Assembly: GCA_013433145.1 (NCBI GenBank)
Contig: CM024178.1
Span: forward strand, 992,001-1,056,000
DNA: 64,000 nucleotides
Source of the DNA: Ascaris suum
Taxonomy: Eukaryota; Nematoda; Chromadorea; Rhabditida; Ascarididae
Direction of reading: 5' to 3'
The translations under genes were made by a program, and so were the position numbers. Positions 55,076-64,000 of the stretch are shown one piece after another. Every line of letters begins with the position of its first letter. The stretch's first letter is position 1. The notes beneath the pieces were generated by a model. The model worked only from the letters and a program-made list of their open reading frames with translations, made no database searches and was not told the DNA's origin.

Positions 55076-56756
55076 CGCTAAAATAACTGAACTTTTGATG
55101 TGAAACACGATGAAATAGAATATTGCAAGAAAGAAGAAATTGCATTTTACAACGACATGCATTCTATTGCTTATGCTATCGTATTCTGATCATATCGAAG
55201 TGAAATCGAAATGATCACCTTCTCATAGTTTGTTATGAGCTGTGCTCTCTTAGTCGATAACTCGATTCGAAGGGCATCGACGAGTGAAATAGCAGCCAAT
55301 CGATGCGTTTTTCAATATTTAACGCTTTTCATTAGTGATCATCATCTTGGAAGCATTGGCATTGCTCTTATTTGTTCTATTCGCGTTGAAGTTTCTGATG
55401 TAGGGAGAGCTCCAGGTTTATCATATTTCATTTGTTATAGAATGTGACCACTAAACTTTTAGCATTGTGAAGGAAAAAAAAATTGAGTGATAAGTGCTCT
55501 AACAATTTAACCACTATAATTTCATTTTATATGATTTTTTCTTCTTCACCTGTTTTTTTTAAAGTACATTTTCATAAAAAATTGGAATTTTTCATCATAT
55601 TTTTACTTTGAATGAAAATAAAAAGAAAATAAAAAATCATACGACATTTGAGACATATATAAAAATATAGAAAAAAAAGAGAAAATAAAATCATTTAAGA
55701 CAAAGTTGAATGAGTAAAACAAATTAGCTTTAAAAATGTTTGGAAAAAATTTTTCGAAAAAAAAAAAAAAAAGAAAAATTCTCATATATTTTTTGATGCA
55801 ATTTATTGAATCGTATAGCGTAAAACGATAATAACGATGCGTTTTTTTCAATGTTAGAAAATGCGATTTCAATAAGTTTATATTGTAATATATATTCGTT
55901 AGCTAATTAAATTCATCTATTAGACAAAATCTTATTAAAAGAGCGGAAATAATCTTTACCAACAATAATTGGCTAAACGAAATCGCCATATTTATTTCAA
56001 ATATTTTTATATTTTTCTTCACAAAGATCTATTAGCACTTTGTGATGATAATTAGAAAAAAAAATCGTCATTTGCACTTGTGACGTTTTGTTTCGTTTTT
56101 TTTTTTTTTTTTTTTTTTTTGAGGCGTCATTTATTTTGTATGTCATTCAATGTTTCAGGTGAATTTTTGTGTATCTTCTTGTTTACTGCTTGTTTTCAGG
56201 TTTTAGTTTAATAGAATGCACTTTTAGGGAACACGTCTATGATGATCTATGTTGTGATGATGCATTTCTATATGGCGATGTACTCTTTGCAAGAAGCCAT
56301 CATAAATCGAATTGAAATCATCGCGCAATTATCTATTATTGCTAAGATTCGTTAAATCTTATTGAATACTATTCTCCAGTATTATTTGGTTAATTTCCTT
56401 GAAAAAAAAATGCAAATTAGGTTTACTACAAATTTTAAGTCATTGAAAAAAAAATTTTTTTTTAATTAATCGAAATCGATAGGATAGGCGAATGAAAGAA
56501 TTATTTGGCGAAATTAGGATTCAAGTTTATTAAAACGTTGAGTATAATGAGAGATATAAAGCTTAAACTAACGAACGCATTGCATAAGGGGAGGGGATAT
56601 GCAGCATAACGTATTTCATATCAACTACAATCATGCATAATTGAATTGTCAATGCTAGAGATTTAATAGTAAATTGAATAAAACACTGATTTCACGCAAG
56701 TGGGCTTGTATTTTTGACGACTCAAAGCCATCATGCAAAATGTGCCAAATGAGCTT

Positions 56757-56925
56757 ATGCATATATGTGTGCACATACGTCTGGGCGCGCATGGACGTGC
56801 GTGAATGTTTTTACGTACGCGTGGGTCGTATTTCTTCCTGGAAGTGCCCATCTGCCTTTGCGTGTACGTGTGTATGTATGTATGTGTGGGTGTCCATGTG
56901 GCGCCCAGTCTTGGCCACTGCTTAA
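56757..56925 (+). other. CG/TG-rich alternating tract
   Basis: An island rich in alternating purine-pyrimidine words (GTGTGCACATACGT, GGGCGCGCATGGACGTGCGTG, TACGTACGCGTGG, GTACGTGTGTATGTATGTATG). It contrasts sharply with the flanking AT-rich DNA. Open frames on both strands here reflect base composition. Confidence 0.6.
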
Positions 56926-57825
56926 AAGTTGCGCCCATGCTCAAAATCTGGTGATCACGTAGGTGTGTCGTTACTTTACTGCAGTAACGAACGAGATGGT
57001 AGGCATATTTGAAGGAATACGAAGAAGTAATACTCGAATTGTGTCAAGTATAGTGCAAAAAGCACAGCAAAACCATTCGGTGTCGGAGCGAATTGCTGCA
57101 ATCACGATTGACCTTATTTGGGAGCGCATTTAATCCAGCTTTCTTTAGCGTGCAATCATTGGGGGTACTCGTTGAAACTGGATGCTGTAATCCCAAAGCA
57201 TCTTGTTCCACGTCCGACGCAATCTATTTCAACAAGGTCAACGAACGCAACAATTTTTAGCGTTGAGTGAATGCAATGAAAATTCTTTAAAATGAGGTGA
57301 CTAGCTTCATTTATATGAGGCACTTTACCTTTACATACGAGATAATAACCCAAAAATACGAACTTCACATCCGTACTCCATTATTGTACTATACTTAATT
57401 ATAGAGAAGAAGAATATCTGATAAAGGGCATATGTGCAACAAAAATCAATTTTGCACAATGAAATAAATATGACCCTGATTGAGAAGAATAAAAAAATAG
57501 TCAAACAATGAAGCATTAAATAATAGTTGTAATTAATGAATTAATGAGATAATCGGCATAGTAACTCTTCATCACACCTATTTCGCATCCTATGAGAGGA
57601 TATAAAGAGGGCATCGAAATGAAACGATTGACAATCACAACAGTCCTCAAAATTTTCTTTCCATTCTTTGCAATAAAACTCGCCTCAAATTGAAGCCTCC
57701 CTAATTCGCATTCATCTACTTATGAAAAGAAACCTCAAAGATATTCAATTATTATAGGCATATTCTATAAATTGGTCCCAATCGTTTGAAAAATCTCAAC
57801 CTTTGAAATTAGCTCCAATTCGATA

Positions 57826-58161
57826 TTAAGCATTTGGCATTGTAACAAAAGTCGAATTATGACAACTAAAGAGCGCCTCTAAACGGCGCATATTGGTAAG
57901 GAATGAATTGAATGCGGTCATATCTTCCGGTATTTGGCCAACACTTGGCTCGACTGGCATAGATGCAACACCACCTGTAAAAACGGATGGACGCTCGATG
58001 GTGATAGATGTCATCGGTGTAGAGGGAAGTGGCGCTGAACAAGCGAATAGCGGAGAACATGGTGCAATCTGGAAAGCCGCCAAAGAACCAAGCTTCGTTG
58101 GTAATGTCGAGAACGGTAATGTTGTTTGTGCATTCAGATTCATTGAATTTAGCAAGATATT
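57826..58161 (-). CDS. Terminal exon of the Ser/Thr/Pro-rich protein
   Basis: A strong acceptor (TTTTTTTCTTTCAG) opens 111 codons, NILLNSMNLNAQTTLPFSTL through to CHNSTFVTMPNA, then TAA at 57826-57828. Other frames across the same DNA are also open, but only this one joins in phase to 61005-61150. Confidence 0.62.
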   Translation of the reverse strand, partial: NILLNSMNLNAQTTLPFSTLPTKLGSLAAFQIAPCSPLFACSAPLPSTPMTSITIERPSVFTGGVASMPVEPSVGQIPEDMTAFNSFLTNMRRLEALFSCHNSTFVTMPNA

Positions 58162-61150
58162 CTGAAAGAAAAAAACCTTTCAGTTGCCAAAAAAAAATTG
58201 CATACAAATAAACGATTGCCATTCTGATCAAACAGTTTTGAAGCGATAAAATTTCCTATTCTAACTTGTAGAGTTGGTATGTAAATATGCCATCTCCACT
58301 CCTCACTATGCACATAGTTGGCCACGAGACCTGATAAATCTGAAAGGAAGTTGCGAACGACAATGGTAGAAGAGAATATTTCCCTTTACCACCTCCGTCC
58401 TCCTCCCAATTATCCATACCGGTAACTTAAGTCAAAGAGGTGTATTATGAAGTAATGACGAAGGGATTCGGTAGTCAACTAAGTGTCGTAATAGCTCAGC
58501 ATGCAACAATGAGACTAGAACATGTTAAGCGCATTCATATTTGCGTGGTATGCTTCTGTAGAAGAATTGCCGCTTTGCAGATGCTTATCCTTCCCTTTCT
58601 CCCTTCTCCAAACTCCGGCACAATGAGACTTAGTCAGGCTTGATCAAGATTGATCATATTGACTCAGCTTGAGCAAACTTGCTAGACATGAATCTCAATT
58701 TTTCTTTCTCCAGAAAAAGTGCATTTCAGCTGTTTCTATTCCAAAGAATGGATCGCTAACTGCAATAAATCCCATAGATGAGGTATATTATTCCATTATG
58801 GCAAATTTTCCTACCTAAGTAAATTTACTACCTATTTGGATTCTAATAATATAATATATGAGTGCATTTGCATATTGTTTTATTTCTATAGCCGTTGACG
58901 TTATAATAAAATTCGACGTTTTTCTATAAGTGTTTACGCATAATTTTTTTTTGATAATTTTGATCTATTGATCACAGTGAGAGATTTGTTACTTCGTTTT
59001 TTTTTTTCTTCTCTAAATTAAATGCATTAAGAATTATTGTGAGAGAAAAAAAACAAAAAAAGAGAAGGAAAATTTATAAAGGTAGCAAACCGGTTGCAAA
59101 TTCTCAACAATAGTGAAGTGATATATTAGGCAATCAAGAATATTCTTCATGAAAATGACATCCACAAACGGTTTCACGTTTTCAACTTTTCATTGCAAAA
59201 AAAAAAAAAGAAGAAAAAAAACAAATATTCATCAACACTCTTGTTGCAATAAGTACGTATTTACTTTACACAACTCCATCTCAAAAAAAAAAATTCAACT
59301 CATGATTTTAAATGATCATTATTTTCGAGAGAGTTTTCAAAAATCTCTGATAAGTAATAATTAAATTATGATAATAAAATAATTTTCATCAACAATTTTT
59401 AAAGAAATATTCATTCAATAGTGGTATATTTATTATTGCATTCGACTACACTATTATTTATATGATTATTTTCAAATGTTTTGCATTATGTTTGCATTAT
59501 AGATTAAGACACCTTAGCGAAAAATACTCGCAATCTGTGACATCTAAGGTGGCTCAACGGTACGGCAATTGCTGGGTAAGCGAAACATTCCGAGTTCATC
59601 CCCCATCGGTATGCACAGATTTCATTAGGTACGAATGACTCAGTTTTTAATCGTCTCTTTTGAGCATTAAATTTATTCATATCTGAATGCATATGATGGT
59701 TCGTTTGCGTAATACCCTTAAAAGAGTTAAATGCTAAGCAAAAACAGCAAACACAACAGTAAAATTTGGTCCAAAATGCATTTCCAATAAGAATAGCATA
59801 GTGGGTAATTATTTCTACACCCAGTTAAGCCTAAGCAGCGTTTACTCTCCCCCCTCCTCCTCCATTCCCCCACCCTTCCACATACCTCACCCTCTCCTTT
59901 CTTTTAATATTAGAAATGGACTGAAAAGGTTTGGCATTGTGAAGGGTACGAAGAATGAGAATAAAGGCATAGAGATAGGGAAATAACGCTTTTGCGTTCA
60001 GTATTGGTACTAAAACTGATGTGTGCATCATCAAATTTGCATCACTGAATTGATCGTATCACAATGTGCATAAATCACTGGCATCATGCTAAAATTTCCC
60101 AAAAATCCGATATTATTAACGATAAAATTTTATTGCTAAACACTATAGAGAAATGAAAAAATTTCATAGTTATGAGAAGAAATTAATAAAAAAATCCATT
60201 CATTTCTTTATGCGGAAAAAAAAATTAAGAAAAATTATGCGGATATAAGACGCTTAGAATGGCAACTTTTAAGAATTTAACAAAGAACTACATTTGTTGT
60301 ATGCGTCTCAACTGGAATGAAATTGTACTCTATTTGATAGCGAATAGGCCAACACTTATTTATTCATGCGAATATGATTTTCTTCTTTTTTTTTTTTTAA
60401 ACGAAGAAAAAAAAAAGTGCAATTTGGTTGCTATGAATGTTCAATAAATATGCGACGTCGTTTCCGATAAACAAACCTCATATAATCGCAATTATATTTT
60501 CAGCTAGTTTTTATGATCGAAAAATCCAACCTATTCGTTAATTATATTTGAAATTTATCAATTAAATAAAATGATTTATATTTTTTAGTCGCTACACTCT
60601 AATTCATTAATTCCGATGAATATAAGTTATATTCGCTGATCACGAGATGAAAAAAAAAACAAAACAAAAAGAAAGTCCAGGATGCTCTTCTTAACGTACC
60701 GCTAAAGATGTTATAGGTGAGTATTTTCGACATGATGAAAAGCAACCAATTACTGGCCATTTTGCTAGTCGGCTGGCGCTAGTTGAATGCCAAAATTCGA
60801 ATGCAACTGCGCTTTACCTTTGCTCATATTATTCAGCAGCTGAATGAAGAAATGAACAATAAAAGTAAAAAATTCGCACATGATTTCGGATGCGCTTATT
60901 GACTTATTAACTCTTCAATTCCACTACCATCCAACAAGCTGCTTCCAATAATGTATTATAGCTTCAAGAAAGAAATTGAAGGGAATCAACGTCAAAAAAA
61001 ATACCTCGCTGCTTGCGTTAATAGGAAGCATAAAAGGCATATATAGGGAATTCATATCGGCTAGACTCGATGATAGTTTCTCTTCATTGATTGGCTTCGA
61101 GCAAGGTGAGGAACTACAACTCGTTGTCGACGAGTTCGATCTTGGTAGTG
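57826..61150 (-). CDS. Unidentified Ser/Thr/Pro-rich protein, C-terminal two exons
   Basis: Two exons, 61005-61150 and 57826-58161, are phase-compatible (both phase 0 at the junction) and together give about 159 codons of C-terminus. The first is Ser-rich (NSSTTSCSSSPCSKP, then EEKLSSSLADMNSLYMPFML). The second is Thr/Ser/Pro-rich (NAQTTLPFSTLPTKLGSLAA, SAPLPSTPMTSITIERPSVF) and ends in a more ordered stretch, EDMTAFNSFLTNMRRLEALF, then TMPNA and TAA. Such low-complexity C-termini are common in transcription regulators, but no DNA-binding domain is visible, so function is unknown. The intron is 2,843 bp. N-terminal exons should lie to the right, within or beyond 61151-64000. Confidence 0.6.
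58162..61004 (-). other. Intron of the Ser-rich gene
   Basis: AT-rich sequence with a tRNA-like element and pyrimidine-rich runs at about 59849-59895. No further exon is recognised. Confidence 0.4.
59541..59610 (+). repeat. tRNA-like element (SINE-head-like) 5
   Basis: ATCTAAGGTGGCTCAACGGTA (A-box-like TGGCTCAACGG) and CCGAGTTCATCCCCC (B-box-like GAGTTCATCCC) at tRNA spacing. It aligns with the elements at 20459-20520 and 37429-37505. Confidence 0.5.
61005..61150 (-). CDS. Penultimate exon of the Ser-rich protein
   Basis: The acceptor ATATTGCAG leaves two leading bases (CA); 48 codons then run from LPRSNSSTTSCSSSPCSKP to LPINASSE before donor GTATTT. The opposite strand is also open here, but it lacks comparable splice signals. 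Confidence 0.6.
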
Positions 61151-64000
61151 CTGCAATATTTATTTGACTGATTAGAATAATATGCGTTTGCAATACAAAT
61201 GTAAGAGTACATAAAAAGAATAATATACCTTACGGGAGAGTTGTGCAATTTTATTTACGATTATATACACTCATTACAATGGATATGGTTCAAGCGCATA
61301 AAAGAAATATTGAAGTGTATCATAGGTGCACCGTGTTAAGCGATCTCTTTTGATTTTTTCAAATTTTAAAATTTGAATTACGAAATACAGAAATATAGTA
61401 ATTTTTGAAATAAAATTTTATTTTTTCACCTCACTGTCAATATATATCTCGGGATAAAAACCGAGATGTAAGTGATCATAATGCTATAAACTGACTTACT
61501 ATGTTTGATGTCCCGCTTTGATTTATTGATAAATGAGTGTAACGTAAAAACTAGAAAGCAATTTTCTCGCACAGTCGATTAAGTTTAGCCGAATATTGTA
61601 TATTAGTTGACCACCGTTTATACAACCGGATCAGGAAAAAGCAAGCGCTTTAAAACTTCCTTATTTCCTAGTATTGAAAAAACCATCGAATTAATATACA
61701 AAATTACAATAAACGCATAATGTGCCTGCATTTTTAGCCACTTTTCCATATAGAAATGCACGCCATGAAAAAAGTTTACAAAGAAGGAGAGCGCTTTAGG
61801 CGTTTCTTCATTTCACCTTACCAGATTAGTGTTCAAATATTCAAAAAAAAAACTCTTAAGTACTGCCATAAAATGTGCTTTCCTAGTAACTGACTAAATG
61901 CTCAAATTCTGTTTCGAAAATTTTTAGTTCGTCATGTGCATTCGTCGATTGCAGCGATAAAATTAGCTTACATAAGAGTTCATTCATTATTTCCACCTAT
62001 TAAACATATCAAAATTGATCAGTAAAAATATACGAGAATTCAGGTTTTTTTTTAATGGCTTAAGAATTGATGATAAGAGAAGAAATGTATGCATACGCAT
62101 ATTTTCATCTTAATACGTAAAGATAACGTTGCAAATATTGTGCTCATTCTTTTTGAAATTTTATAAAAATTTCAAAAATTTTGCAAATTTTACAAAAAAT
62201 TCAAATTTTGCAAAAATTTTAGAAAAAAGATTACGCGCAAAAATAAGATAATTTTTTAATTTAGTAAGTCTTATCGGTTAGATATTTCTTTATTTAATCA
62301 ACTAAAGAAATCGAGGAAAAAAAAAGAAGCAACAACAACGAAAACTAGTTCAAAAAAAAAAAATCTATCGCACATGTCTTGTATATTTCATTTTATTGTA
62401 CCCTTTACACTGCCATATTTCGTCGCAAAAAGAAGTTGAAGTTCAATGTTTAAAAAAAAGTTCACTTATATGACATTTAATCAGTGAAGCGCGTGCTCGA
62501 GAGCTTTTATGTTGGATGTGGAGGAAAAATTTTTCAGTTAGATTTTTCTTTGCTTCGTTAGTATATGATGTTATAGTCAACGAAACGATATTCGAAAATG
62601 GGAACAATGCCAAAAATTTATTATCAAGTGTACGGCACAAGGTGCGCTTCTCACAATCTGCTTTCCTCAGGGTATGCTTATGACAGTAGGGATGTGCAGC
62701 GTGCTTTGGCTCATTCCGCTCATAAGCATTGCAGTGTTTATTGCAGAGCATAGGCTGTGTTTTTGAGCCGTAGAAAAATGGCAGTGGATAGGGACTAAAA
62801 AATGGCTCTCTGAAGGCGCTATGACTCGAAGAAAGCTACAATGGGTCTCTCAGCGACGCTCAAGCGTATATTGACCCTCTTAGGTAGCATATCAACCATT
62901 TGTAATCTGTTCGACGTTTAAAACCGTTTGCCTTTTATTTTATTTATTCGATTTTTGGTGCGTTACATTCAAAAGGCATCAATGTGCCCATAGAGCCGCC
63001 AAAAGGAAACCCCTTAGAAGAGTTGTTTGTTGTTTTTGTATTTAATCGCCTTTTTTTTGCAAAAAAAAAAATTGTTCTACATCCAAACTGCTGTAAAAAA
63101 AAGATTTGGTGAAGTATTAAAGACATTGCTTTCAGGAAGATATTTACGACAATAGGGAAAGCTCAATAATAAGCTGGCACGAAATGCGCTTCTGCAAATG
63201 GCGCATTAGAGGTGAGCTCATTACAGTGCAATAATTGGAATTTGCTAGAACTTCATCAAGTATGATAGGAGGAATAGAAAAGCGCTTTATACTCTCGCTA
63301 CTCCATGAATAAGCTGAAATATTCAAACTTATTACTTATAATCAGTCATTACAATAGTCATTAGAACTCTTGTTTGATTACGCAATCTCTTGGAAGATTG
63401 CGAACTATATTGGATGAGCAAACTTCGATATTAATCACCTTGCAATCATGCATACTTTCTTCATTTGATGTATATCATTTCGTTGTATTATCTCTAGCTT
63501 TATTTTGATCTTTATTGTAATAATTATCACTATTATATTCTAGAAATATTTTTCATCTCTTCTCGATTAACACTATGGAAAAATTATCAAAAATTCTTCC
63601 ATCGATTACATGTATTGTGAAAAAATTGAAAAATTATAAATCACCATATCCATATCCACTATGAATAAACCCGAAAATTTGTTACGCATCCCTCCTAGAA
63701 AAATTTGAAAGCCTGTAAATATTAACGCTTATTAACCGACTCTTGGAATGATTTGAGGGTTTGCCAGGCTGCGAGCCATATTCCACACTCTCAACGCTTC
63801 GCTCACATTTTTTTTTTTGCCTATTATTCATTTAAATACAATATAGGAGCATTCGGCATTTACCTGTGTGCTCACATGTGTTCGATATAAGCAGCTGATG
63901 CGTTTGTCTTGATGCCTAACTGTGCACACACTATACGTTTTTTAATTGTTGTAAGTTTGTATGTGCATACGTGTACATGCGTGTATGTAAGTATATTTAA
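61151..64000. other. AT-rich right end, no confirmed gene
   Basis: It should contain upstream exons of the - strand Ser-rich gene. One candidate, about 62640-62755 on the - strand, is Cys/His-rich and phase-compatible but has weak splice signals. A short A/T repeat built on TTTTGCAAATTTTAC is at about 62150-62230. The last 140 bp contain TG/CA-alternating words (GTGTGCTCACATGTG, TGCATACGTGTACATGCGTG). Confidence 0.35.

Larger units (their letters stand above)
52823..57825. other. Gene-poor AT-rich sequence
   Basis: No gene is called. Exon-like frames occur at about 53046-53111 and 54909-55075. A 25-T homopolymer lies at 56096-56120. Confidence 0.35.

Overview
The window is AT-rich, intron-bearing eukaryotic DNA. 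Its conserved proteins are animal-type: a tetrahydrobiopterin-pathway GTP cyclohydrolase I and a mitochondrial HSP70 with a presequence. Short T-rich splice acceptors (TTTCAG/TTTTAG), many small introns and abundant simple repeats suggest an invertebrate, most likely a nematode. That placement is inference, because no rRNA or organellar marker is present.

Left end (1-3841, + strand): the last three coding exons of GTP cyclohydrolase I (836-1033, 1835-1919, 3715-3841), which finish on a stop codon; the N-terminal exons lie outside the window. The 3' UTR carries a 29-bp-period direct duplication that doubles the AATAAA signal. Next is a convergent interval (3842-7981) with a five-copy 22-bp tandem repeat and a less AT-rich, unexplained stretch.

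Centre left (7982-18185, - strand): a complete 14-exon gene for mitochondrial HSP70 (mortalin, HSPA9; hsp-6 of C. elegans). All 13 introns are GT-AG with matching phases, and the exons join to 2,001 nt, or 666 residues plus stop. This is the best-supported gene in the window.

Middle and right (18186-64000) are gene-poor and dominated by low-complexity AT sequence. They contain two exons of a secreted or membrane protein with a signal peptide and a C-x-W motif resembling a CUB domain (33489-35350, + strand). Two later exons on the same strand, 46342-46485 and 47410-47591, encode a single transmembrane segment and a polar tail. The four may form one receptor-like gene, but linking exons were not found. 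On the - strand, 61005-61150 and 57826-58161 are phase-compatible terminal exons of an unidentified Ser/Thr/Pro-rich protein.

The repeat landscape is rich. There are seven (TA)n arrays and one (TTA)n array of about 416 bp. A 36-bp perfect hairpin lies at 23534-23617, and a (TA)n array is enclosed by 26-bp perfect inverted repeats at 52621-52822. Two heavily diverged minisatellites have periods near 21-22 bp and 46 bp. Several tRNA-like elements look like relics of a tRNA-derived SINE family. I see no prokaryotic operon, CRISPR array, intact transposon or viral gene.
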